Shown here: positions 15,962-24,936 of the stretch, piece after piece
How the letters are laid out: every line of letters starts with the position of its first letter
Position numbering within the stretch: the stretch's first letter is position 1
Assembly (NCBI GenBank): GCA_012270795.1
Contig: JAAXHO010000080.1
Coordinates: forward strand, 1 to 57,797
Reading direction: 5' to 3'
From: Candidatus Poribacteria bacterium
GTDB lineage: Bacteria > Poribacteria > WGA-4E > WGA-3G
DNA length: 57,797 nucleotides
Translations under genes and position numbers: made by a program
Notes under the pieces: generated by a model
What the model saw: the letters and a program-made list of their open reading frames with translations, nothing else
What the model was told of the DNA's origin: nothing
Databases searched by the model: none

Positions 15962-16828
15962 ATGGAGCATTTTTTAGCACTAATAACGAAACCTGATAAT
16001 GTGCCGATTTTGGCAATTCTGTTTTTGATTCCATTCTTTCTATGGTTATCATACAGGCAAGCGCGGCGAACAGACCGCACAGGTGTTCCATCCGATGCGG
16101 CATTAAATGACAAGGTTTACGTGTGGCCTTATCTCTGTCGTAATGAGTTTATCTGTGCCATTATTATAATGTTGGTGCTGGGTGTGTGGTCAATTATGAT
16201 TGATGCCCCGCTTGAAGAACCGAGTGACCCCGCAAAAACACCGAATCCGTCTAAAGCTCCGTGGTACTTCCTTGCGCTCCAAGAGATGTTGGTCTATTTT
16301 GACCCTTGGATTGCGGGTGTAGTGTTGCCAGGGCTCATTATTGTAGGTCTTATCGCTATTCCATATATCGACATCAACCCAAAAGGGAAAGGGTATTATA
16401 CGATCAAGGAACGTCCTTTCGCGCTTGCTGTGTTCTGCTTCGGATTTCTGATACTGTGGATTGTCTTAATGATTGTTGGGACATTCTTAAGAGGACCTGG
16501 GTGGAACATCTTTATGCCGTGGCAGTATTGGGACCCGCACAAAGTTGTGCCGTTGACAAACGTGAACCTTTCAAGTTTGTTTGGGATTCGAGGTGAAACA
16601 ACAGCGATTTTCTTCGGATTTGCTGTTATCGCTGGGTATTACACGCTTGGACCAATTTACTATTTTTGGAAATCTAAAAGTAGTCGTTTTCTACAAGAAC
16701 TTGGGTTGATTAGGTACATTATCGTCTCATTTCTGTTTTTAACAATGCTTGCACTTCCGATAAAAATGATTTTACGGCTTGGGTTGAATGTGAAATATAT
16801 TTTAGAATCACCATGGTTAAACATCTAA
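15962..16828 (+). CDS. Cytochrome b C-terminal half (subunit IV-like), extended
   Basis: ATG 15962 lies after GAAGGAG (about 13 bases away). The 288-residue protein has an N-terminal helix (PILAILFLIPFFLWLSY), then PNPSKAPWYFLALQEMLVYFDPWIAGVVLPG. APWY occupies the place of the Qo-site PEWY motif, with Ala-Pro in place of Pro-Glu. At least three more helices follow, so it is longer than plant subunit IV. The 105-base gap from the first half holds no gene. Together the two halves would provide Qo and Qi sites; loss of the PEWY Glu is shared by some other bacterial complexes and could alter proton release. Confidence 0.88.
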   Translation: MEHFLALITKPDNVPILAILFLIPFFLWLSYRQARRTDRTGVPSDAALNDKVYVWPYLCRNEFICAIIIMLVLGVWSIMIDAPLEEPSDPAKTPNPSKAPWYFLALQEMLVYFDPWIAGVVLPGLIIVGLIAIPYIDINPKGKGYYTIKERPFALAVFCFGFLILWIVLMIVGTFLRGPGWNIFMPWQYWDPHKVVPLTNVNLSSLFGIRGETTAIFFGFAVIAGYYTLGPIYYFWKSKSSRFLQELGLIRYIIVSFLFLTMLALPIKMILRLGLNVKYILESPWLNI

Positions 16829-16891
16829 TGCTTACAACTTGTACCCAACTTTGTTCTAAATATTTCGATTGATTTGGAGGTTTTACATTTC

Positions 16892-19800
16892 GTGAAGAGC
16901 AAAAAAGAGATGCCCGTTGAAAATAAATCCTATGCTGCTTTGTTCTTTATATTGTCTGCCCTTTTAGGGTTGGTGACAATATGGGGATTTTGGGATGAAA
17001 TGATCACGCGCCGCCCTTGGAAAGAGCTGCAACAGAAGTTTTATCAATATGAATATGAAAAAACGAAGTCAGAATTAGAAATCGCAGAGAAAAACTTACC
17101 TGATAAACCATCCGAACCTGAGATTGATAGGAAAGCGTTGAGTAAATTGGAGAAAGAGGTAAATATAAAAAAAGTTGCTTTAGATGAGGCAATGCAAAAA
17201 CGCAAGTTTGAGCAAAGTAAAGCTGATGCAATAAATTATAAATATCAGCATAGTCTTCACGAAGCGAAGGGAAAAGAGACTGAAGAAGTACTAAAATGGA
17301 AAGAGAAGTTAGATGACTACGAACAGCGAATAGAAGGGGAACTCACAGATAAGATCATAGAAGCGCAAGACGAATATGCTGATGTAAATAAGACACTTGC
17401 CAGTTTTTACCAAACAAATAACGACCCCGAAAATGCACTTTCCACCTATCTCATAGCACAAAAATATAAGCCAAATGATACGTCTATTGCTGAAGGAATT
17501 TCTGCGGCACAACAATCACTCGCTGCCCTGGAAGCGGTGAAAGTTGAATATGCTGCTGTGGATCGTATCAAAGAGAAATTGGCAGATGTTGGCGGTATCA
17601 AACGAACTTTCCTCGGCAGCCTATTAGAAAACCCATTTAGAGAAACTCGGACAATCGTTCAACACTATCTGGAAGACTTTAGTTATAAGGCGGATAGGTG
17701 TGAAACCTGCCATTTTGCAGTTGACAAGAGCGGTTACGATAGTAACGCACAAGAGACTTTTGAAATAGAAGGTGATGGTGTAGAGCTCGTAAAATATCAG
17801 CTCAAACATCCAAGGGTTAGACCCGGCAGTGAGACAATCTATATTGATGGATTTGATGTAGAAGCGGAGGAGTATGAACTCTCGGAAGAGGGGCTGCTTA
17901 CCTTTATGGATCCTGATGTTTTTGGTGAGGTAGAGATTTCTTATGAAACAGATTATCATCGTGCCTTACGGACTCACCCGCATCGCGATGTTCTCCTTGC
18001 TAAGCACCCACTTGAAAAATTCGGATGTACACCTTGCCACGGCGGACAAGGACGCGGGCTGACAGCAAAATCTGCCCACGCGTTAACACATGCCGAATTC
18101 TGGTTGACACCTGTACTCGGGATGGAAAAAGTCAAAGACGAAAATGGCAATGCCACAGAAAGAACATCCGAAGAGGAAAAGGGATATATGGAGTCTAATT
18201 GTCGCCGTTGTCACGATGGCGTGATGAAGTTAGACTTCGGTGTAGACCCCGAAACAAACGCGCCGATAGACTATGCTCCGCATCTTACAAAGGGGTTGGC
18301 ACTTTTTGAAGACCTCGGATGCCATGGGTGTCATGCGGTAGAGGGTTACAGTGCACTAGATAATATCGCAAAGGTTGGGCCCGCACTTGATAAGATCGGA
18401 GGCAAAGTGCAGGATATTGCATGGCTTGAAGGTTGGATAAAGGATCCCGAAGCATACCTCCCGAATACCACAATGCCGAATTTCTTTCCCGTGGAAGGCA
18501 TGAGTCAAATTGTCTACTTAAAGAATGGTGGACAGCGTACGGGGGTTGTTACTGAAACTGCCACCAATTACACTGTGAGGACAGATGACGGTACAGATTT
18601 TCCTTATGCCAAAGATGACGTTTTACGGGTTGTTGATGAAGTAAAATCTATCGCAGCCTATTTGGCAACAATGACAGATCAAACGTTAGATGATTCACAG
18701 ACCGCCTACTCTAAATCTGATAGCGCGATTAAAGCAGGTGAAGAGACGGTGAAAACCGTTGGGTGTCTTTCCTGTCATGCTGTCGGGGATTTAGGTAGCG
18801 ATTTCGCACCCGCACTGGATAATGTTGGGGCAAAAGTTAAACCGAGCTACCTCCGCAATTGGATTGAAGACCCTAAAGCCTACGATCCTAATACTTCAAT
18901 GCCAAGTTTGCGGTTAAGCCAAACGGAGTTAAATAACGTCGTCGCGTATCTCATGAGTTTGCAAAAACCGACCACTACACCTGTCACCGAATCCGTAGGT
19001 GAGATTGACGTTAAGGAAGGGGAAAAACTTGTCAGGACTTACGGATGTTTCGGTTGTCATGACATACCTGGGTTTGAAAATGAATCGAAAGTGGGTGCGG
19101 ATCTCGGTGAATTTGGTGCGAAATTGGCATCGGAACTTGACTATGGCGATGCTGTAGATATAGACCATCATTCGTGGCATGCGTGGACGATAGGGAAAAT
19201 CACTAACCCGCGTCGTTACCAAACGCGACGGATAGTTTCTCGTATGCCTGTTTTCAATAATCTCAAGGATAACAACGAGGATGCCAAAGCACTCGCTGTT
19301 CTATTGAAGAGTTTTCAACCGGACGCTTACCCACTCAGTTATACCTTTGATCATGCAGTTGAGCTGGATCGGGTTGAGAAACAGAAACAAATTGATGCTG
19401 GTAGACGAGTCGTCAAGAAATATAACTGCACAGGATGCCACGTGATTGAAGGTGAAGGTGGAGAATATAGTGATGTTATCATAGCACATGAAGGTTATGA
19501 TGAGATTACTGGCAAGCAGTTGTCACCACCTCCATTGCAGGCGGAAGGCGCGCGAGTCTATCCCGATTGGTTGTTTAATTTCCTCAAAGATCCTTCCAAA
19601 GAGATACGTTACGGTCTCAAGGTGCGTATGCCGACATTTGATATGTCAGATGAAGAGGCAACGACCCTTGTCAAATACTTCTATGCCTTAGATGATGAAC
19701 CGTTCCCCTACGAAACACTTGCCCCGCCAGAGTCAACTTCTGCTGAATTACGCGTTGGAAAACAGATATTTGACGATCTGAAATGCGACTCATGTCATCC

Positions 19801-20059
19801 ATCAGTAGGTGAAACCATTCCGGCTGGTAGTGACAAAGCGGGAAGACCCGACCTATCCTTGGCCAATGGTAGACTCAAACCAGATTGGTTGATTGACTGG
19901 ATGAAAGATCCCCAGCGGTTCCAACGCGGCACTGCAATGCCACAAGCGTGGCCTCTTTCTGTGGATGGACAACATACGCCTTATGGGGACTATGCCGATG
20001 GAGATGCAGAAAAACAGATTCGGTTGGTTCGTGACTATCTATTATCGTTGGGACGTTAG
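16892..20059 (+). CDS. Membrane-anchored octahaem c-type cytochrome of the bc-like complex
   Basis: GTG 16892 is chosen because GGAGG (16876-16880) lies 11 bases upstream; TTG 16874 overlaps that site. About 1055 residues: an N-terminal membrane helix, a long charged coiled coil (about 40-170), a short TPR-like segment, then eight CXXCH sites, CETCH, CTPCH, CRRCH, CHGCH, CLSCH, CFGCH, CTGCH and CDSCH, at about residues 269, 379, 436, 476, 624, 718, 845 and 964. Repeated units of the kind WIKDPEAYLPNTTMPNF supply candidate Met ligands. Between haems 4 and 5 an SH3-like insert (GQRTGVVTETATNYTV) resembles modules in planctomycete haem proteins. Its place after the Rieske and cytochrome b genes makes it the likely cytochrome c1 replacement. 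Confidence 0.88.
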   Translation: MKSKKEMPVENKSYAALFFILSALLGLVTIWGFWDEMITRRPWKELQQKFYQYEYEKTKSELEIAEKNLPDKPSEPEIDRKALSKLEKEVNIKKVALDEAMQKRKFEQSKADAINYKYQHSLHEAKGKETEEVLKWKEKLDDYEQRIEGELTDKIIEAQDEYADVNKTLASFYQTNNDPENALSTYLIAQKYKPNDTSIAEGISAAQQSLAALEAVKVEYAAVDRIKEKLADVGGIKRTFLGSLLENPFRETRTIVQHYLEDFSYKADRCETCHFAVDKSGYDSNAQETFEIEGDGVELVKYQLKHPRVRPGSETIYIDGFDVEAEEYELSEEGLLTFMDPDVFGEVEISYETDYHRALRTHPHRDVLLAKHPLEKFGCTPCHGGQGRGLTAKSAHALTHAEFWLTPVLGMEKVKDENGNATERTSEEEKGYMESNCRRCHDGVMKLDFGVDPETNAPIDYAPHLTKGLALFEDLGCHGCHAVEGYSALDNIAKVGPALDKIGGKVQDIAWLEGWIKDPEAYLPNTTMPNFFPVEGMSQIVYLKNGGQRTGVVTETATNYTVRTDDGTDFPYAKDDVLRVVDEVKSIAAYLATMTDQTLDDSQTAYSKSDSAIKAGEETVKTVGCLSCHAVGDLGSDFAPALDNVGAKVKPSYLRNWIEDPKAYDPNTSMPSLRLSQTELNNVVAYLMSLQKPTTTPVTESVGEIDVKEGEKLVRTYGCFGCHDIPGFENESKVGADLGEFGAKLASELDYGDAVDIDHHSWHAWTIGKITNPRRYQTRRIVSRMPVFNNLKDNNEDAKALAVLLKSFQPDAYPLSYTFDHAVELDRVEKQKQIDAGRRVVKKYNCTGCHVIEGEGGEYSDVIIAHEGYDEITGKQLSPPPLQAEGARVYPDWLFNFLKDPSKEIRYGLKVRMPTFDMSDEEATTLVKYFYALDDEPFPYETLAPPESTSAELRVGKQIFDDLKCDSCHPSVGETIPAGSDKAGRPDLSLANGRLKPDWLIDWMKDPQRFQRGTAMPQAWPLSVDGQHTPYGDYADGDAEKQIRLVRDYLLSLGR

Positions 20060-20063
20060 TGCA

Positions 20064-20090
20064 GTAGGTGCGGATTGAATTCGTCCCTAC
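20064..20090. repeat. Dispersed stem-loop repeat (degenerate copy)
   Basis: GTAGGTGCGG and CGTCCCTAC form an imperfect hairpin around TTGAATT. It belongs to the same family as the copies near 32831, 45340 and 46753. It lies just after the octahaem gene stop and overlaps the leader of the next gene. Confidence 0.5.
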
Positions 20091-20110
20091 ACGGGGAGTT
20101 TCTGTCCTAT

Positions 20111-20467
20111 ATGAAACATCTACTGATTGTCGTTGTGATGATCTTTGTGTGGTTAAACGGGTTCATCTGGTTAGGTAATCAGATTGACCCAAGCACAAAG
20201 CATCAAACAGAAGTTGAATATAACTATAAACGATACTGCTCTGGATGCCACGGTTACAGCGGTGAGGGGGATGGGCGGATAGGTCGTTTTAAGAAATTAA
20301 AACCTGCTGACCTGACAGATAGTGATTTGTGGACGATGCATGACGATTCACGCCTACTTGAAAGCATCCGAGATGGTAAAGACGATATGCCTGCGTTTCA
20401 TTATTATCTCAGCGATGACGAACAGAAAGAACTACTTAAGTACATAAAAAACATGTTCACCCCTTAG
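20111..20467 (+). CDS. Small membrane-anchored monohaem cytochrome c
   Basis: A 118-residue protein from ATG 20111 with GGGGAG about 14 bases upstream; TTG 20075 would add residues ahead of the membrane helix and lie inside the repeat hairpin. An N-terminal uncleaved helix (MKHLLIVVVMIFVWLNGFIWLG) is followed by a single class-I-type cytochrome c domain with CSGCH, GYSGEGDG, and candidate axial Met in DDMPAFHYYLSDDE. It probably takes electrons from the upstream complex and passes them to an oxidase. Confidence 0.88.
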   Translation: MKHLLIVVVMIFVWLNGFIWLGNQIDPSTKHQTEVEYNYKRYCSGCHGYSGEGDGRIGRFKKLKPADLTDSDLWTMHDDSRLLESIRDGKDDMPAFHYYLSDDEQKELLKYIKNMFTP

Positions 20468-20471
20468 TACA

Positions 20472-20485
20472 CACGGATATCCGTG
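20472..20485. promoter_or_regulatory. Perfect 14-bp palindrome CACGGATATCCGTG, copy 2
   Basis: Identical to 14421-14434. It starts 5 bases after the monohaem cytochrome stop and is followed by a T-rich stretch (GTTTGTTTTT). That position suits a terminator hairpin closing the bc-type gene group, but the exact identity of the two copies also suits a regulator site. Confidence 0.4.
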
Positions 20486-20564
20486 ATGTTTGTTTTTAAC
20501 AGTTTGCCTTTTCAAAACTTAAGGTGTTAATATAGATAAAAAGAATTATATAAGGAGAAAAACC

Positions 20565-21332
20565 ATGAAAAATCTCAAGACGATTATAGTGGTACTCATC
20601 TGTAGTACAATCGCGGGTGTTGCACTTGCTGGAAATGTCACTGGCACGGTAACTTATGAAGGGGATGTCCCTGAACGGAAGGTTTTGACCATTAACACAC
20701 AGGAACAACACTGCATTACAACCACAAAAGGTGCAAAATCTGAGACACTCGTTGTGTCAAAAGGAAAAGGCATCCAAAATGTTGTTATTTCTTTACGGCT
20801 TCGTGGTGCCCAGAAACTAAAGATGCCAGAGAAAGCACCTGTTGTTGACCAAAAAGACTGTCGTTATTTGCCACATGTGCTCGCTGTTCCCGTAGGTGCT
20901 ACCGTAACGATTACATCTGCTGATCCTGTTGCACACAATGTACACTCACATGCACTGCAAAATGAAGCTCCAAATATCCAGATCCCGAAAAAAGGTGATA
21001 CATACAAATATAAGATCACCAAAGCAGAAGCTATCAAGCTGACATGCGATATTCACGCTTGGATGAGCGGCTATATCGTTGCTGTGAATAGCAACTTTTT
21101 TACAGTGACGGGACAAAAGGATAAAGAGGATAAATGGATTCATCCAGATGACTATGAAAAATCGTCCGATACCGGGAAATTTACCATAAAAGAGGTGCCA
21201 GAAGGCAGAGCGCGTGTGATTGCATGGCATGAAACACTCGGTTCAGCGAACAAAACCATTACTGTTCCTGCGGATGGTGATGTCTCTGTAGACTTCAAAA
21301 GCACCGATTTCAAGAAACCTAAGGCAAAATAG
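20565..21332 (+). CDS. Periplasmic cupredoxin-like protein (first of two paralogues)
   Basis: A 255-residue exported protein starting with a signal peptide (MKNLKTIIVVLICSTIAGVALA) after a TAAGGAG site. The central domain has the mononuclear type-1 copper ligand pattern: His in AHNVHSH (about residue 122) and CDIHAWM (about 159-165), giving the His, Cys, His, Met set. An N-terminal GNVTGTVTYEGDVPE strand and a C-terminal carboxypeptidase-regulatory-like segment flank it. The same architecture is found in proteins annotated as methylamine-utilisation or plastocyanin-like. It probably carries electrons between the bc-like complex and an oxidase. A paralogue lies at 27506-28312. Confidence 0.8.
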   Translation: MKNLKTIIVVLICSTIAGVALAGNVTGTVTYEGDVPERKVLTINTQEQHCITTTKGAKSETLVVSKGKGIQNVVISLRLRGAQKLKMPEKAPVVDQKDCRYLPHVLAVPVGATVTITSADPVAHNVHSHALQNEAPNIQIPKKGDTYKYKITKAEAIKLTCDIHAWMSGYIVAVNSNFFTVTGQKDKEDKWIHPDDYEKSSDTGKFTIKEVPEGRARVIAWHETLGSANKTITVPADGDVSVDFKSTDFKKPKAK

Positions 21333-21437
21333 TAGTATCACCAATAATGTGTTGTATGTCAGGTTTGCATTCACGCAACTTGGCATACAAACCGTTGATT
21401 TCAAGTTGAAAAAACAACATTTGAGAGAAACCCCAAA

Positions 21438-23351
21438 ATGTGTCGTTGCTCATCACAGACGAAAAAGCGAATATTCCTCATAATTGGTTTTGTGTTGCTT
21501 GGATTCGTTCTGTTTTCAATCGTTCCTGCATTTGCACAGGATATGACAGACGCGGAATACCGTCCGTTCCCAATGATTGGCAGTAGAAATGCTGCATGGA
21601 TAGCTGCACAATTGCACCTATTGTTCGGTGCGTTTATTTTAGGCGTGCCAATGTTCGCTGTGATCATTGAATTCATTGGCTGGAAAACCAAGGAGGAACG
21701 GTATGACCGAATGGCACAAGAGTTTATCAAACTCTGTATGGGGGCATTTTCTACGACAGCACTGCTGGGTGGCGTTCTCGTCTTTATTCTGTTATGGTGC
21801 TACCCAAAGGTCATGAGTAAGTTAAGCGGGATATTCGGTCCGACAATGATATTCTACGTTGTGCTGTTCTTCGGAGAAACATTCACGTTGTATCTCTATT
21901 CTTATGGCTGGGATAAGATGCAGGGTCGTCATAAAGGGTGGCATCTCTTCTTGGGAGTATTGTTGAATGTATGGGGCACAGCGATTATGTTTGTTTCAAA
22001 CACATGGCTGACCTATCAGACAAGTCCCGCAACGCAATACGGAAAGTTGTCAGAAAAGGCAAAAGAGGGATGGTTAGAATATACACTATCGCAGAATCCA
22101 GAGTTAACCCGTGCTGAAGTCCTAAAAGATGTAACAGATGCCACTGTCACTAATTTACATAACGAAACGACTGGTGAGTTTTTGGGTACGGTTTGGGACG
22201 CAGTCAACAATTTCACGTGGATGCCTGTCAATATCCACCGGCTCATCGGTAACATCGCCTTTGGCGGCTCAATAGTCGCAGCTTACGCAGCATTTCGTTT
22301 CCTTGTGGCGAAAACGAAAGAGGAAAAAGCGCATTACGACTGGATGGGATACAACGGTAACTTTATCGCCTTGTGTGGTCTGATACCACTCCCATTCGCT
22401 GGTTATTGGTTAGGTAGAGAAATCTATATGTTCAACAACACCATGGGTGTGAATATGATGGGGGCACTGTTCTCTTGGTTGTTTATTATACAAGCAGTGA
22501 TGATTGGTATTCTATTTATCGGTGCAAACTACTACCTATGGTCAGGAATGGGACGTATTGAGGGAGCAGAGAAATATGCACGCTATCGTCCCATCATGAT
22601 TGCAATTATCGTGATCTGTGTCGGTATCTGGATGACACCACGTACACTTTCCAGTATCTCTACTGCTTCAGAGCAGAGCGCAATGGGAGGTTCAAACCAT
22701 CCACATCTCGGTTGGTTTGGACTCATGACCGCTAAAAATACAGTGGTTAATATCGTTATCTTGACAACCTTTTTGAGTTTTCTGTTTTATAGACGTTCAG
22801 GGAAACACCCAACAGCGAATTGGAAAAACCTTGGAAATATTGTTATTTCATCAATCTTCTTTTTAGGTGTAGTTGTCATTGTTGTCATCGGCATTGTCGG
22901 ATTTGCAGTTGAAAGTGATGTTCGCGTCAATGTCTTAACACCATGGCAGGTGCTGGTCGCGCTCGCTGTTATGGTTGTCGTAACAATCATAGATATCTTC
23001 ATGTATCGAAAAGCCACGACATCTGGCACTATCAAATGGGGTGGAATGACAGACAGGTCACAGTATGTTTTGATACTTCTTGCGATTACTTTCACCTCTC
23101 TTATGGGGTTGATGGGATATGCACGTTCCGGACTTCGGGAGGGATGGCATATATTCGGTGTCATGAAAGACACCTCTGTTGATGCGTATACACCCTCACT
23201 GAGCAGTGCCGTGAACATGGTTTCAATTATTATGGTGATCTTCTTTGCACTTGTCGGATTTATCTTCTGGCTCGGTTTGTGGGGTGAAAAGAAAAAGCAA
23301 AAAGCAGTTCCTACAATGGAAACAGAAACACTTGCAGAAGGAAACGACTGA
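21438..23351 (+). CDS. Cytochrome bd-like oxidase subunit I (CydA-like), no adjacent CydB
   Basis: A 637-residue polytopic protein with an extra N-terminal hydrophobic segment. Family features: an early helix with AAQLHLLFGAFILGVPMF (haem His), a GETFTLYLYSYGWDKMQGRHKGWH region, GTAIMFVSNTWLTYQTSPA at the place of the MQTP-containing segment, and PVNIHRLIGN. The GRQPW signature of quinol bd oxidases is GREIY here (about residue 324), and no long Q-loop is seen. The next gene is a membrane dihaem cytochrome c rather than CydB, and the stop overlaps its start (TGATG). I infer a cytochrome-c-linked member of the bd superfamily, where OR-C-type families have been described. Oxygen as substrate is likely but not proven. 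Confidence 0.75.
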   Translation: MCRCSSQTKKRIFLIIGFVLLGFVLFSIVPAFAQDMTDAEYRPFPMIGSRNAAWIAAQLHLLFGAFILGVPMFAVIIEFIGWKTKEERYDRMAQEFIKLCMGAFSTTALLGGVLVFILLWCYPKVMSKLSGIFGPTMIFYVVLFFGETFTLYLYSYGWDKMQGRHKGWHLFLGVLLNVWGTAIMFVSNTWLTYQTSPATQYGKLSEKAKEGWLEYTLSQNPELTRAEVLKDVTDATVTNLHNETTGEFLGTVWDAVNNFTWMPVNIHRLIGNIAFGGSIVAAYAAFRFLVAKTKEEKAHYDWMGYNGNFIALCGLIPLPFAGYWLGREIYMFNNTMGVNMMGALFSWLFIIQAVMIGILFIGANYYLWSGMGRIEGAEKYARYRPIMIAIIVICVGIWMTPRTLSSISTASEQSAMGGSNHPHLGWFGLMTAKNTVVNIVILTTFLSFLFYRRSGKHPTANWKNLGNIVISSIFFLGVVVIVVIGIVGFAVESDVRVNVLTPWQVLVALAVMVVVTIIDIFMYRKATTSGTIKWGGMTDRSQYVLILLAITFTSLMGLMGYARSGLREGWHIFGVMKDTSVDAYTPSLSSAVNMVSIIMVIFFALVGFIFWLGLWGEKKKQKAVPTMETETLAEGND

Positions 23352-24889
23352 TGGAAAAAACAAAATCATTGAAAAACCCACTCATAAAAATCACAGGTCT
23401 TTTGTTATTGCTGGTGAGTTTTATTGCTTTTATTGCGAAAGCTCCGGCTTTTCCCATTGCTTCTGAGAACCTATTGCCGTGGTCAGTCTGGTTCCTAATT
23501 GCAGCCTTGTTAAATATGGTTGTATGGGGAATACTCGTGAAACTGATGACTTATGTATTGGCAATAATCTGGTTCTTTGCGTTAATCGCAGCGTGGGTGC
23601 CAGACACATCAACAGTTACCGCTACGTTGACAGAATTAGATTGGGATGATCCAGAGGCAGTGATAGAGTTCGGTGAAGCTATCTTTAAAAGCAAAGGTCA
23701 ATGTAGTGCATGTCACACTTTAGACACCTCTGCACCAAAAGGCAGATGTCCCGACCTAACTGACATTGGAAACAATGCTGCAAATAGAGAACCCGGTAAA
23801 GATGCAAGAACATATCTCATTGAATCGCTATATGAACCGGGTAAGTATTTAGTACCAGGATACGGCAAAATCATGCCTGAAGTATGGAAGAATCCGATAG
23901 CACTCACAAAGGTAGAAATTGCAGCGGTTATTGCATTCCTACAAAGCCAAGGCGGCGAAGCTGACCCAACACCGTTTGATGAACCTATTGATAGGGCAGA
24001 AGTAGGAACTACTGCGGAAGCACTCCCACCATTACTAACCGGGGACCCTGAAGAAGGAAAAAGGGTATTTATTGACGCAGCATGTATCTCCTGCCATGAA
24101 ATCCAAGGACTTGAAAACCCAAAGGCTGGAGAAGTTAATGAAGATTTTGAAGTTGTTACCGCACCAAAACTCACGGAGATCGCTGCATTTAACGAACCTC
24201 GGTATATTGAGGAGTCTATTTTACTCCCCGATGCAATAATAGTAAGTGGTTATGGGTCTGTTACTGTCATTGCACAAGGTGTAACTTATCAAGGCACGCT
24301 TGTCTCGCAGGATACAGAAAAAATCGTTGTCCGGACAAAAGCAGATGACGGAACAGAAACTGAACACACTATCCTTTTGAGTGATCTTGATGATGAGCCG
24401 ATTGAAGACCTGACTGACCTTAAAGGCAGAGGATATTTGACGTTAACGATAACACCAATTGACTCTGACACCCCCGTAAGCGGAGAAATCGTTGAGGAAA
24501 GCGATACGACAGTAACACTAAAGGTCGGCGATGAAACGCAAACATTCTCAAAAACAGATATGAAAAAACAGATGACACTCCCCGATTATGATGGAAATCA
24601 AATTGTAGGTGAATTGGTGTCAAGGGACGACTTTGAGATCGTTCTAATCGTTGATGGAAAAGAAGAAACTTTTGATCCGTTTGATTTTGACGACAGTAAT
24701 TTTGTCGTTGCCTCCGCTTCTGGCAAAAGATTGAAGGTTAAATCCCCAATGCCAGCTAACTTCCCGGATCTTTTGAGTTTTCGGGAAATGGCGGATCTGC
24801 TTGCTTACCTAAGCACATTGACAGGGGCAACAGCAGAAGAAGGATCAGATGAAGCAACAAGCGATACACAGGAAGAAGCCACGGAATAA
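23351..24889 (+). CDS. Membrane dihaem cytochrome c with SH3-like inserts, partner of the CydA-like gene
   Basis: The start overlaps the upstream stop by one base, implying coupled translation. About three N-terminal membrane helices (residues 12-85) are followed by two cytochrome c domains, CSACH (about 117) and CISCH (about 245). A candidate Met for haem 1 is in GKIMPEVW. In domain 2 roughly 150 residues are inserted between the haem motif and the Met region SPMPANFPDLLS. The insert consists of three similar beta modules (VTYQGTLVSQDTEKIVV; VSGEIVEESDTTVTL; IVGELVSRDDFEIVL). This protein could deliver electrons directly to the bd-like subunit. The C-terminus is acidic and Thr/Glu rich. Confidence 0.82.
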   Translation: MEKTKSLKNPLIKITGLLLLLVSFIAFIAKAPAFPIASENLLPWSVWFLIAALLNMVVWGILVKLMTYVLAIIWFFALIAAWVPDTSTVTATLTELDWDDPEAVIEFGEAIFKSKGQCSACHTLDTSAPKGRCPDLTDIGNNAANREPGKDARTYLIESLYEPGKYLVPGYGKIMPEVWKNPIALTKVEIAAVIAFLQSQGGEADPTPFDEPIDRAEVGTTAEALPPLLTGDPEEGKRVFIDAACISCHEIQGLENPKAGEVNEDFEVVTAPKLTEIAAFNEPRYIEESILLPDAIIVSGYGSVTVIAQGVTYQGTLVSQDTEKIVVRTKADDGTETEHTILLSDLDDEPIEDLTDLKGRGYLTLTITPIDSDTPVSGEIVEESDTTVTLKVGDETQTFSKTDMKKQMTLPDYDGNQIVGELVSRDDFEIVLIVDGKEETFDPFDFDDSNFVVASASGKRLKVKSPMPANFPDLLSFREMADLLAYLSTLTGATAEEGSDEATSDTQEEATE

Positions 24890-24936
24890 CACATAGCAGC
24901 GGTTTTAGTTAGACAATGCACAAATAGAGGTCAACC

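Noticed and set aside
16874-16891. TTG start for the octahaem cytochrome
   Set aside because: It overlaps the GGAGG ribosome site; GTG 16892 has the right spacing and leads directly into the membrane anchor.
21340-21400. Terminator after the first cupredoxin gene
   Set aside because: GGTTTG and CAAACC can pair, but the loop is long and the inner bases do not pair well.
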